A stretch of 49,048 nt of DNA. It comes from Alphaproteobacteria bacterium. GTDB lineage: Bacteria; Pseudomonadota; Alphaproteobacteria; Acetobacterales; Acetobacteraceae. A program made the position numbers and the translations under genes. Under the pieces are notes generated by a model. That model did not search any database, was not told the origin of the DNA, and saw only the letters and a program-made list of their open reading frames with translations. This document shows positions 7,567 through 15,540 of the stretch, piece after piece. Each line of letters begins with the position of its first letter. The first letter of the stretch is position 1. The DNA lies in the NCBI GenBank assembly GCA_026400815.1, contig JAPLOI010000038.1, positions 1 to 49,048 of the forward strand, given 5' to 3'.

Positions 7567-8540
7567 TGCAGGACGTCCTTGTTGACCACGTTCTCGGCTT
7601 CCGGCTTGCCGTCGATGGCGGACAGGATGTTGCGGACGCAGGCCACCGCCATGCGGTCCAGCGCTTCCTGCGTCACGCCCGCCATGTGGGGGGCGAGGAT
7701 GACGTTCGGCAGGTCGAAGAGTGGGTTTTTCGGGGCGGGTTCGGTTTCGAACACGTCCAGCCCGGCACCGGCCAGCTTGCCGGTGGTCAGCGCCGCGTGG
7801 AGGGCCGGCTCGTCGATGATGCCGCCGCGGGCGGTGTTCACCAGGAAGGCGCCGGGCTTCATCTTCGCCAGGCGGGCGGCGTTGAACAGGCCGATCGTGT
7901 CCGGCTTCTTGGGGCAGTGGATGGAGACGAAATCGGCCTTCGCCAGGACGGCATCGAGATCCGGCGCCTGGGTGCAGAAGCGGGCGCGGATCATGTCTTC
8001 AGCCACGAAGGGGTCGTGGACGTGGACATCCATCTCCAGCGCGCGGCAGCGGGCGGCCAGGCGCGTGCCGATGCGGCCGAAGCCGACGATCACCAGGGTT
8101 TTGCCGTAGAGGTCGAACAGCTTGTGGGCGTATTTGCCGGCCCAGTTGCCCTCGCGGACGACGCGGTCCTGCGCGGTGCCGTTGCGGGCCAGGTGGAACA
8201 TGAAGAACAGCGCCTGTTCCGCCACGCTGACGGAATTGGCGGTACCGGCGATGAAGAGCGGGATGCCGCGGGCCGACAGGGCCGGGACGTCCACCGCGTC
8301 GTAGCCCACGCCGATGCGGCTGACGACTTCGAGGTGGGGTGCTGCGGCGACGGAGGCGGCGGGGAAGGGGCGGCCCCAGAGGGCGACGCCGGCGGCGGTG
8401 GCCAGCATCTCGTGGAAGGTTTCGGTGGAGAGTTCGGGGCCGAAGGGCACCGGCTCCAGGTCCTCGCGCCCATCGAGCACGGCCCAGCCGGCGCGCGCCA
8501 TTTCGGTGGGCAGCAGGATCTTCTTGCGGTTCACGGCCAT
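7563..8540 (-). CDS. NAD-dependent D-2-hydroxyacid dehydrogenase
   Basis: A 325-residue member of the D-isomer-specific 2-hydroxyacid dehydrogenase family (3-phosphoglycerate dehydrogenase-like). The NAD-binding motif GFGRIG is at 153-158; the catalytic Arg is R238 in NTARGG, the Glu lies in DVFETEP (about 265-267) and the His is H285 in APHMAG. The true substrate cannot be told; length without an ACT domain argues against SerA. The ATG at 8540 follows GGGAGGAAG and overlaps the DUF2256 stop by 4 bp. It is in the middle of the efflux operon. Confidence 0.88.
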   Translation of the reverse strand: MAVNRKKILLPTEMARAGWAVLDGREDLEPVPFGPELSTETFHEMLATAAGVALWGRPFPAASVAAAPHLEVVSRIGVGYDAVDVPALSARGIPLFIAGTANSVSVAEQALFFMFHLARNGTAQDRVVREGNWAGKYAHKLFDLYGKTLVIVGFGRIGTRLAARCRALEMDVHVHDPFVAEDMIRARFCTQAPDLDAVLAKADFVSIHCPKKPDTIGLFNAARLAKMKPGAFLVNTARGGIIDEPALHAALTTGKLAGAGLDVFETEPAPKNPLFDLPNVILAPHMAGVTQEALDRMAVACVRNILSAIDGKPEAENVVNKDVLQ

Positions 8541-8746
8541 CAGTTCTTCCTCCCGGCGTCTTTGGCGGAAAGTGCGGCCGTTCCGCCTCCTCGTGCAAGC
8601 CCGGGGGCCTTGAGATTTCGGCAGGCGTCGGAACAGAATTTCACCGCGTCCCAGTCCTTCGCCCATTTCTTACGCCAGGCGAAGGGGCGGTGGCAGGCGG
8701 CACAGGGCTTGGTGGGCAGGTCCGCCTTGCGGCGCATGCGGGGCAT
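8540..8746 (-). CDS. DUF2256 small zinc-ribbon-like protein
   Basis: A 68-residue protein with the DUF2256 block: C15-x2-C18 and C38-x3-C42, separated by the aromatic and basic stretch FAWRKKWAKDWDAVKFC. The four cysteines suggest a bound zinc. Function is unknown. It starts with ATG overlapping the stop of the preceding MFS gene by 3 bp and its stop overlaps the next start, so it is translationally coupled in the operon. An internal ATG (residue 4) could also be the start. Confidence 0.8.
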   Translation of the reverse strand: MPRMRRKADLPTKPCAACHRPFAWRKKWAKDWDAVKFCSDACRNLKAPGLARGGGTAALSAKDAGRKN

Positions 8747-10308
8747 CAGCGGGCCAGCATGGCGGGGGCGGCGGGGGGCGCCGGGGGGGTGGCGCGGCGG
8801 ATCAGCAGCAGCATGGCCAGCGAGGGGATGGTGAGGTAGCTCAGCAGGCGGAAATCGTTGCTATAGGCGATGATCGCCGCCTCCCGGCTGACCATGGCGT
8901 TCAGCCGCGCCACGCCGTGCTGCGTGTTGGGGTCGTAGAGCTCCGCAGTGCGCGGGGAGACGTGCATGGGCCGGCCATAGGGCGTGACGGTGGCCGACAG
9001 CCCGGCCTGGGAGACCTGCATGCCGCTGACCAGCATGAAGGAGGTGACCGAGATGCCGGCCGCACCGCCGATGTTGCGGGCGAGCGCCTGCAGGGCCGCC
9101 GCATCGCCGCGGAACTGGGCCGGCAGGGTGGTGAAGGCCAGCACCGTCAGCGGGTTGAAGATGCACCCCATGCAGAAGCCCTGGATCGCCATGCCGGCGA
9201 CCAGCGTCGGGATCGGCACCTCCGGTGTCCAGGTGCTCATGTCGCGCAGGGCCCAGCCGAGCAGCAGCAGGCCGAAGCCGACCATGTAGCGCTGGTCCAC
9301 GCGCGTGCCGAGCTTGCCCGCGATCAGCATGGCGCACACCGTGCCCATGCCGCGCGGTGCCAGCAGCAGCCCGGTATCGGCCACGGGATAGCCGGACAGG
9401 CGCTGCAGGTACGGCGCCAGCAGGGCGGAGCTGGAGAGCAGGATCGCCATGGTGAACAGCATCATCACCAGCCCGCCGGTGAAGTTGCGGTCCCTGAACA
9501 TCGCCGGCGGGATGAACGGCTTCTGCGCGGTGAACATGTGCACCAGGAACAGGTAGAAGCCGAGCCCGGCCAGCACCGCCTTGGCGATGATCTCGCTGGA
9601 ATCGAACCAGTCCTCCGACTGGCCGCGATCCAGCATCAGCTGTAGCATGCCGATGGCAAGTGCGAGGGCGGCGAAGCCGGTCCAGTCGAAGCGCAGGTCG
9701 GGCTTGGTGGGGGTTTTCGGCATGAACAGGGCGAGGCCGGTGACCGCGATGATGCCGAAGGGCAGGTTGACGTAGAACACGAAGCGCCAGGACAGCGTGT
9801 CGGTGAGCAGGCCGCCCAGGGTGGGGCCCATGATCGGGCCGACCATCACGCCGATGCCGAAGATCGACATGGCCTTGGCGCGCTGCTCGAAGGGGAAGAT
9901 GTCGAGCATGGTGGCCTGGGAGAGCGGGACCAGGGCGGCGCCGGTCATGCCCTGGAGCACGCGGAACAGCACCATCTGTTCCAGGGATTGCGCCGCCCCG
10001 CTCAGCATCGAGAAGGCGGTGAAGCCGGTGATGCAGACGATGAACAGGTTCTTGCGCCCGTAGCGCTGGGCGAGCCAGCCGGCAGGTGCCGTCATGATGG
10101 CGGAGGCGATGATGTAGCTGGTGAGTACCCAGGTGGTCTGGTCCAGCGTGGTGTTCAGGCTGCCCTGCATGTAGGGCAGCGCCACGATGGAGATGGTGGA
10201 ATCCAGCACCGTCATCATCGTGGCCATCATGGCGCAGCCGGCGATCAGGGCGCGGTGGCGAACGACCGGGGCGGCGGGCACGGCAACGGTGGGGGCGGCG
10301 CCGCTCAT
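8746..10308 (-). CDS. DHA2-family MFS efflux permease (third of three tandem copies)
   Basis: A 520-residue EmrB/QacA-type (DHA2) multidrug exporter, expected to have 14 membrane spans. Visible are TM1 with LDSTISIVALPYMQGSL, motif A GWLAQRYGRKNLF and motif C-like VMVGPIMGPTLGG. It is the last of three tandem homologues and is closely similar to the next two upstream genes. The start at 10308 (MSGAAP) is 7 nt after the stop of the previous pump; no clear ribosome binding site is seen, consistent with coupling. It would pair with the EmrA-like fusion protein of the same operon. Confidence 0.93.
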   Translation of the reverse strand: MSGAAPTVAVPAAPVVRHRALIAGCAMMATMMTVLDSTISIVALPYMQGSLNTTLDQTTWVLTSYIIASAIMTAPAGWLAQRYGRKNLFIVCITGFTAFSMLSGAAQSLEQMVLFRVLQGMTGAALVPLSQATMLDIFPFEQRAKAMSIFGIGVMVGPIMGPTLGGLLTDTLSWRFVFYVNLPFGIIAVTGLALFMPKTPTKPDLRFDWTGFAALALAIGMLQLMLDRGQSEDWFDSSEIIAKAVLAGLGFYLFLVHMFTAQKPFIPPAMFRDRNFTGGLVMMLFTMAILLSSSALLAPYLQRLSGYPVADTGLLLAPRGMGTVCAMLIAGKLGTRVDQRYMVGFGLLLLGWALRDMSTWTPEVPIPTLVAGMAIQGFCMGCIFNPLTVLAFTTLPAQFRGDAAALQALARNIGGAAGISVTSFMLVSGMQVSQAGLSATVTPYGRPMHVSPRTAELYDPNTQHGVARLNAMVSREAAIIAYSNDFRLLSYLTIPSLAMLLLIRRATPPAPPAAPAMLAR

Positions 10309-10315
10309 GGGCGGT

Positions 10316-11935
10316 TCAGCGCGAGGGCGCGGCGGCGGCGCGCGAAGGCCGCTCCGCACCACCCACGGCCGACACCTCGGCGGGGACCGCGGAGCGCCCC
10401 TGCGGCGGCGGCTGCGGCGCGCGCGGGGCGGCGGGCGGGCCGGGGGCGGTAACCTTCTTCATCATCAGCACCAGCGCCATGCAGGGGATAGCGACCAGGC
10501 TCATCATCAGGAAATCGTTACTGTAGGCGATGATCATCGCCTCGCGGTTGATCATCTTGTCCAGCATGACGGCGCCGTGGCGGGTGGTGGCATCGAGGAA
10601 GTGCCGCGCGCCCTCCTCGCCGGGGATGGCGCGGGTGAAGGGGGTGATGCTGGCGGCGAGGCCCGCGTGGCTCGCCTGGATCCAGTGCGAGAGGGAGAAG
10701 GTGGTGATGGAAATGCCGACCGCCGCCCCGATGTTGCGGCCCAGGCTCTGCACCGCCGCCGCATCGCCGCGCAGCTGGGCGCCGAGGGTGGAGAAGGACA
10801 CGACGGTGAGCGGGTTCCAGATCAGCCCCATCGCCACGCCCTGCACCAGCATCATCGCCACCAGCCAGCGCTGGCTGACATCGGGGGTCCAGGTGCTCAT
10901 GTCGTAGAGGGTGAGGCTGAGCAGGCTGAGGCCGATGGCGATCAGCTTGCGCTGGTCGGTGAAGGTGCCGAGGCGGGAGCAGATCAGCATCGCGGCCATG
11001 GTGCCGAAGCCGCGCGGGGCCAGCAGCATGCCGGCATCGGCCACCGGGTAGCCGGACATTTTCTGCAGATAGGGCGCCAGCAGGGTGGAGGAGGACATCA
11101 TCACGGTGTTGCTGGCGAACATCACCAGCATGGCGGTGGTGAAGTTGCGGTCCCTGAACAGCTCGCGCGGGATGAACGGCTTTTCCGCCGTGAGCATGTG
11201 GACCACGAACAGGTAGATGCCGAGCCCGCCCAGCACGGCGGCGATGATGATCTCGCTGGAGGTGAACCAGTCCTTCAGCGAGCCGCGATCGAGCATGATC
11301 TGCATGGAGCCGACGCCGAGGGCCAGCACCGCGAAGCCGGTCCAGTCGAAGCGGAGCGCCCGCTGGGGCATGCTGGCGGGCATCAGCAGCGCCAGCCCCG
11401 CGGTGGCGGCGATGCCCAGCGGCACGTTGACGTAGAACACCCAGCGCCAGTGGAACCATTCCGTGAGGTAGCCGCCCAGGGTGGGGCCCATGATCGGGCC
11501 GATCATCACCCCCATGCCGAAATAGGCCATGGCGCGGGCGCGCTGCTCGGCCGGGAAGATGTCCAGCATGGTGGCCTGGGAGAGCGGCACGAGGGCGGCG
11601 CCGAAGGTGCCCTGCAGGATGCGGCAGGCGATCATCTGCTCCAGGCTCTGCGCGGCGCCGGCCAGGATGGTGGTGCAGGTGAAGCCGACGATGCAGGTGA
11701 GGTACAGGTTCTTGCGGCCGAACCGGTTGGCGAGCCAGCCCACCGGGGCCGTCATGATGGCGGAGACGATGATGTAGGAGGAGATCACCCAGGTGATCTG
11801 GTCCATCGTGGCCGAGAGCGAGCCCTGCATGTAGGGCAGCGCCACGATGGAGATGGTGCTGTCCAGCACCACCATCAGCACGCCCATCATGCAGAACATG
11901 CTGATCAGGCCGCGATGACGCACGGCATCGCTCAT
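10316..11935 (-). CDS. DHA2-family MFS efflux permease (second of three tandem copies)
   Basis: A 539-residue DHA2 exporter with TM1 containing VLDSTISIVALPYMQGSL, motif A GWLANRFGRKNLY and VMIGPIMGPTLGGYLTE. The C-terminal tail after the last span is rich in Pro and Ala (about 510-539). ATG at 11935 comes one base after the TGA of the previous pump. It shares long identical runs with its two neighbours, so the array arose by tandem duplication. Substrate unknown; the MarR-EmrA context points to lipophilic toxicants. Confidence 0.93.
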   Translation of the reverse strand: MSDAVRHRGLISMFCMMGVLMVVLDSTISIVALPYMQGSLSATMDQITWVISSYIIVSAIMTAPVGWLANRFGRKNLYLTCIVGFTCTTILAGAAQSLEQMIACRILQGTFGAALVPLSQATMLDIFPAEQRARAMAYFGMGVMIGPIMGPTLGGYLTEWFHWRWVFYVNVPLGIAATAGLALLMPASMPQRALRFDWTGFAVLALGVGSMQIMLDRGSLKDWFTSSEIIIAAVLGGLGIYLFVVHMLTAEKPFIPRELFRDRNFTTAMLVMFASNTVMMSSSTLLAPYLQKMSGYPVADAGMLLAPRGFGTMAAMLICSRLGTFTDQRKLIAIGLSLLSLTLYDMSTWTPDVSQRWLVAMMLVQGVAMGLIWNPLTVVSFSTLGAQLRGDAAAVQSLGRNIGAAVGISITTFSLSHWIQASHAGLAASITPFTRAIPGEEGARHFLDATTRHGAVMLDKMINREAMIIAYSNDFLMMSLVAIPCMALVLMMKKVTAPGPPAAPRAPQPPPQGRSAVPAEVSAVGGAERPSRAAAAPSR

Positions 11936-11936
11936 G

Positions 11937-13577
11937 TCACTCGGCCGCGCTGACGGCCCGGCCGGGGGCAGCGGCCGGGGTGGCTGCGGGCGTGGGTGCG
12001 GGTGAAGTGGCGGGTGCGGCCGGCTTGGCGGCCATGGCCGGCGCCACGCGCGGTGGGCGGCGCATGAGGAACAGCAGCAGCAGCGGCGGGATCACCATGA
12101 AGCTGAGCATCTGGTAGTCGTTGGCGAAGGCCACAATCGTCGCCTCGCGCGTGATGATCGAATCCAGCAGCCCCGCCCCCTTGGTGGTGGCCGGGTCCAG
12201 CAGCCGGTGCGCCGCCTCGCTGCCGATGGTGAAGCGCGGGAAGGGCGTGATGTTCGCAGCCAGGTCGGCATGCGCCGTCTGCGTGTTGCGGGCCAGCATG
12301 AAGCTTGTCACCGCGATGCCGATCGCCGCCCCGGTGTTGCGCGAGAGGTTCTGCAGCGCGGCCGCGTCGGCCCGGAACTGCGGCGGCAGGGTGGCGAAGG
12401 CCACCACCGTCATCGGGTTGAAGATGAACCCCATGCAGAAGCCCTGGATCACCAGCGTGGTGGTGATGAGGGAGGAGGGCATGTCCGGTGTCCATGTCGT
12501 CATGCTGTGCAGGGTCAGGCCGAGGCCGAGCAGCCCGAAGGCCATCAGCTTGCGCTGGTCCACGTAGCGCCCGCCCAGGCGCGAGGCGATCACCATCGCC
12601 ACCATCGTGCCCGCGCCGCGCGGCGCCAGCATCATGCCCGCCTCCGACGGCGGATAGCCGGACAGCTTCTGCAGGAACGGCGCCAGCAGGGCGGAGCTCG
12701 CCATCAGGATGCAGCCGGTGCAGAACATCATCGCCATGGAGGCGACGTAGTTGCGGTCCTTGAACACCCCGCGCGGGATCAGCGGGCGTTCGGCGGTGAA
12801 CATGTGCACCATGAACAGGTAGAAGCCGAGCCCGGCCAGTACTGCGCAGGCGATGATCTCGCCCGAGGTGAACCAATCCTCGCCCTGGCCGCGGTCCAGC
12901 ATCAGCTGGAAGCTGCCGATCGCCAGCGCCAGCACGCCGAAGCCCACGAAATCGAACTTCATCTCCGGCCGCGCTGCCGCACTCGGCATGAAGAAGATCA
13001 GCCCGAAGGTGGCCAGGATGCCGAAGGGCACGTTGACGTAGAACACCCAGCGCCAGTGGAACCAGTCGGTCAGGTAACCGCCCAGCGTGGGGCCCATGAT
13101 CGGGCCGACCATGATGCCCAGGCCGAAGATCGCCATGGCCTGGGCGCGCTGCTCGAACGGGTAGATGTCCAGCATCGTCGCCTGGGCCAGCGGCGCAAGT
13201 GCTGCTCCAAACGTGCCCTGCAGGATGCGGAAGGCCACCATCTGCTCCAGCGTCTGCGCCATGCCGCACAGCACCGAGGTCGCGGTGAAGCCGATCATCG
13301 AATAGATGAACAGGTTCTTCCGTCCGAAGCGGTTGGCGAGCCAGCCCACCGGCGCCGTCATGATGGCGGAGACGATGATGTAGCTGCTCAGCACCCAGGT
13401 GATCTGGTCCATCGTGGCCGAGAGCGAGCCCTGCATGTAGGGCAGCGCGGTGATGGAGATCGTGGAATCCAGGATCTGCATCAGCACCGCGGTCATCGCG
13501 CAGCCGGTCAGCAGGCGCCGCTGCGCCAGGCCCAGCGGAACCGTGGCCGTACTGACAGGGGCAGCCGCGCCGGACAT
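11937..13577 (-). CDS. DHA2-family MFS efflux permease (first of three tandem copies)
   Basis: A 546-residue EmrB-like exporter, the pump nearest the EmrA gene. TM1 carries LDSTISITALPYMQGSL, motif A is GWLANRFGRKNLF and motif C-like IMVGPIMGPTLGG. A Pro/Ala-rich cytoplasmic tail ends the protein. It begins 145 bp after the EmrA stop, the widest gap in the operon, and that gap holds a GC-rich direct repeat (13614-13647). It likely forms the inner-membrane part of a tripartite pump. Confidence 0.93.
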   Translation of the reverse strand: MSGAAAPVSTATVPLGLAQRRLLTGCAMTAVLMQILDSTISITALPYMQGSLSATMDQITWVLSSYIIVSAIMTAPVGWLANRFGRKNLFIYSMIGFTATSVLCGMAQTLEQMVAFRILQGTFGAALAPLAQATMLDIYPFEQRAQAMAIFGLGIMVGPIMGPTLGGYLTDWFHWRWVFYVNVPFGILATFGLIFFMPSAAARPEMKFDFVGFGVLALAIGSFQLMLDRGQGEDWFTSGEIIACAVLAGLGFYLFMVHMFTAERPLIPRGVFKDRNYVASMAMMFCTGCILMASSALLAPFLQKLSGYPPSEAGMMLAPRGAGTMVAMVIASRLGGRYVDQRKLMAFGLLGLGLTLHSMTTWTPDMPSSLITTTLVIQGFCMGFIFNPMTVVAFATLPPQFRADAAALQNLSRNTGAAIGIAVTSFMLARNTQTAHADLAANITPFPRFTIGSEAAHRLLDPATTKGAGLLDSIITREATIVAFANDYQMLSFMVIPPLLLLFLMRRPPRVAPAMAAKPAAPATSPAPTPAATPAAAPGRAVSAAE

Positions 13578-13613
13578 CAGCCTAGCGTCCTGCCCGCGCA
13601 GGTCGCCCGGCTT

Positions 13614-13647
13614 CGGACGACCGGGGCGGACGACCGGAGCGGACGGG
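13614..13647 (+). repeat. Short GC-rich direct repeat between emrA and the first pump
   Basis: CGGACGACCGG is present twice, followed by a partial third copy (CGGACGGG), with 14-bp periodicity. It occupies the 145-bp gap between the fusion protein and first pump genes. No promoter was recognised in this gap. Confidence 0.4.
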
Positions 13648-13722
13648 CAGGCCGCTCAAACAACAGAGCTGGTGTCCCGCGCACGGATGATGTGGCCTTC
13701 CTCGGGTCTCAAAGGCGGGACA

Positions 13723-14835
13723 TCAGCGCGGCAACAGGTCCGAGACGTGGCGCACGTGGCCGGTGTCGATCGTCACCACCACGCTCATGCCCGCGCGCAG
13801 CTCGGGGTCGCTGGCCGCGCGTTCCACCTTCACCCGCAGCGGGATGCGCTGCACCACCTTCACCCAGTTGCCGGAGGCGTTCTGCGCCGGCAACACGGAG
13901 AATTCGGCGCCGGTGGCCGGCGAGATGCTCTCCACGATGCCGCGCCAGACGCGGCCGGGATAGGTGTCCACCGTCACGGTCACGGGGTCGCCGATCTTCA
14001 CGAAGGTGAGGTCGGTTTCCTTCGGGCTCGCCTCCACCCACACCCTGTCATGCGACACGAGGCCGAACGCGGCCATGCCGGCGGTGAGGTACATGCCGGG
14101 CTGCAGGCTTTCAACCTGGGTGGCGATGCCGTCGAACGGGGCGGTGAAGATGGATTTGTTGAGCTGGCGCGCCGCCTCGTCCACCGCCGACTTGGCCAGC
14201 AGGTATTGCGGCATCGTGGTCACGTCCACATCCGGGTCGCCGCCGAGGCGGGCGAGCTGGACCTGGGCGTGTTCCTTCAGGCTGGCCAGCATCGCGGTGT
14301 TGGCCGCAAGACGGAAGCGCGAGTCGTCGAAATCGGCCCGGGTGACGCCACCGCCGCGCACCAGGTTGGCGAAGCGCTCCATGGAGGCCTGGTCGGACTG
14401 CACCTTGGCCTGCTGCGCGTCGATGTCGCGCAGCATGCGCTGGTAATCCACCTTCATGGCGCGCAGCGAAAGCTCCACCTGCGCCAGGTTCGCCTTTGCG
14501 CCATCGAGCGCGATCTGGAACTTGTAGGCGTTGAGGCGGAACAGCACGTCGCCGGCCTTCACGCGCTGGCCCTCGCGCACGTTCACCTCGGTGACGGTGC
14601 CCGACACGTCCGTGCTCGCCGCCACCTTGGCCGCGCGCACATAGGCGTTGTCGATGGAAACGTAGCGCCCGCCATTCAGCCAGTAGAAGAAGGAGCCCAC
14701 CGCAACCACCGCGATGCCGCCCAGCATCAGCAGCGGCCGCAGGATGCGGGAGCGCTGCCTGGCGCGCACGGGCGTTTCCTCCGGGGCGACAAGCCTCGGG
14801 GCAGCACCAGATTGAGACATGGCCGATTGGGACAT
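13723..14835 (-). CDS. EmrA/HlyD-family periplasmic membrane fusion protein
   Basis: A 370-residue adaptor of a tripartite efflux pump. After a cytoplasmic N-terminus there is one membrane span (about 33-52: RPLLMLGGIAVVAVGSFFYW), the barrel-sandwich start YVSIDNAYVRAAKVAASTDV with VREGQRVKAGDVLFRL, a coiled-coil hairpin (about 110-215), and the second lipoyl half IFTAPFDGIATQVESLQPGMYL. It links the MFS pumps to an outer-membrane channel, not encoded in the window. ATG at 14835 lies 2 nt after the marR stop; a second ATG five codons in is possible. Confidence 0.92.
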   Translation of the reverse strand: MSQSAMSQSGAAPRLVAPEETPVRARQRSRILRPLLMLGGIAVVAVGSFFYWLNGGRYVSIDNAYVRAAKVAASTDVSGTVTEVNVREGQRVKAGDVLFRLNAYKFQIALDGAKANLAQVELSLRAMKVDYQRMLRDIDAQQAKVQSDQASMERFANLVRGGGVTRADFDDSRFRLAANTAMLASLKEHAQVQLARLGGDPDVDVTTMPQYLLAKSAVDEAARQLNKSIFTAPFDGIATQVESLQPGMYLTAGMAAFGLVSHDRVWVEASPKETDLTFVKIGDPVTVTVDTYPGRVWRGIVESISPATGAEFSVLPAQNASGNWVKVVQRIPLRVKVERAASDPELRAGMSVVVTIDTGHVRHVSDLLPR

Positions 14836-14837
14836 GA

Positions 14838-15449
14838 TCAGACGCGGTCCTGATGGAGAATGGAAAGAGCCTCGGCGGTGGCCGCGCGGCGGCGGGGCGA
14901 GGGGCGGGAAGCAGGTGGGCGTGGCGCGGCGGAGGCGTCGGCCGGCGAGGCCGCGGCAGAGGGGTCGGCCGGCGAGGCCGCGGCAGAGGGGTCAGCCGGC
15001 GCGGCCTCCACGGGGCGGCTGCGCAGGTCGCCCAGCACATTGGCCTTCATGGCGATCAGGCTGTGGCGCACCGTTTCCAGCGCACCGGCTTCGAGGCCGG
15101 CGGTGAGCAGGCGGGATACATCGTCGCGCTCGCCACGCATCTCATCCAGCACGGGAATGGCCGGCGGCAGCAGATGCAGGCGCCAGATGCGCCGGTCATC
15201 GGGATCGTCGCGCCGTTCCACCATGCCGCGGGCGGCCAGCCGGTCCACAAGGCGGGCGACCGTGATCGGCTCCACCTCCATGATCTCCGCCAGTTCCTTC
15301 TGGGAGAGGCCGGGCTGCTGCTGCACGCGCCACAGGATCACCCATTGCGCACGGGTCATGCCGTGGGCGCGGGCGCGACGATCGCCGGCCACGCGCAGCA
15401 GGCGGGCGATGTCGTGCAGGAGGAAGAGGAGATCTGGCTGATCGGGCAC
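14838..15449 (-). CDS. MarR-family transcriptional regulator
   Basis: A 203-residue winged-helix regulator. The helix-turn-helix is LSQKELAEIMEVEPITVARL and the wing contains RRDDPDDRRIWRLHL, both classic MarR. The start is GTG at 15449, just after a palindrome that may be its operator; no Shine-Dalgarno is seen, so translation may be leaderless or the start may differ. The C-terminal tail (about 145-203) is low-complexity Pro/Ala/Ser with a 9-residue tandem repeat. It heads the efflux operon, presumably as a ligand-released autorepressor, which is the rule for this family. Confidence 0.88.
   Translation of the reverse strand: MPDQPDLLFLLHDIARLLRVAGDRRARAHGMTRAQWVILWRVQQQPGLSQKELAEIMEVEPITVARLVDRLAARGMVERRDDPDDRRIWRLHLLPPAIPVLDEMRGERDDVSRLLTAGLEAGALETVRHSLIAMKANVLGDLRSRPVEAAPADPSAAASPADPSAAASPADASAAPRPPASRPSPRRRAATAEALSILHQDRV
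14940..14993 (-). repeat. 27-bp tandem duplication in the marR 3' end
   Basis: A 27-bp unit (GGCCGGCGAGGCCGCGGCAG plus 7 bases) is repeated exactly twice, encoding the nine residues SAAASPADP twice in the tail of the MarR protein. It is in frame and may vary in copy number between strains. Confidence 0.8.
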
Positions 15450-15458
15450 GGGGGGGAT

Positions 15459-15474
15459 GATAAGCAGCGTTATC
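15459..15474. promoter_or_regulatory. Candidate MarR operator
   Basis: GATAAGCAGCGTTATC has 5-bp perfect arms GATAA/TTATC and near-symmetry over 16 bp. It lies 10 bp upstream of the marR GTG and 6 bp downstream of a candidate -10 box, a placement that would block transcription start. Confidence 0.5.
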
Positions 15475-15480
15475 TTCCCG

Positions 15481-15508
15481 ATGCTACGTTTCCTTGCATG
15501 CGCGCCAA
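15481..15508 (-). promoter_or_regulatory. Candidate sigma-70 promoter of the marR-efflux operon
   Basis: On the minus strand TTGGCG (15508-15503) and TAGCAT (15486-15481) are 16 bp apart. This is the only space between marR and the upstream gene, and the proposed MarR operator follows at once. Confidence 0.45.
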
Positions 15509-15540
15509 ACAAGGCTGGCCAGCGCGCCGGCGGCGGGAGC

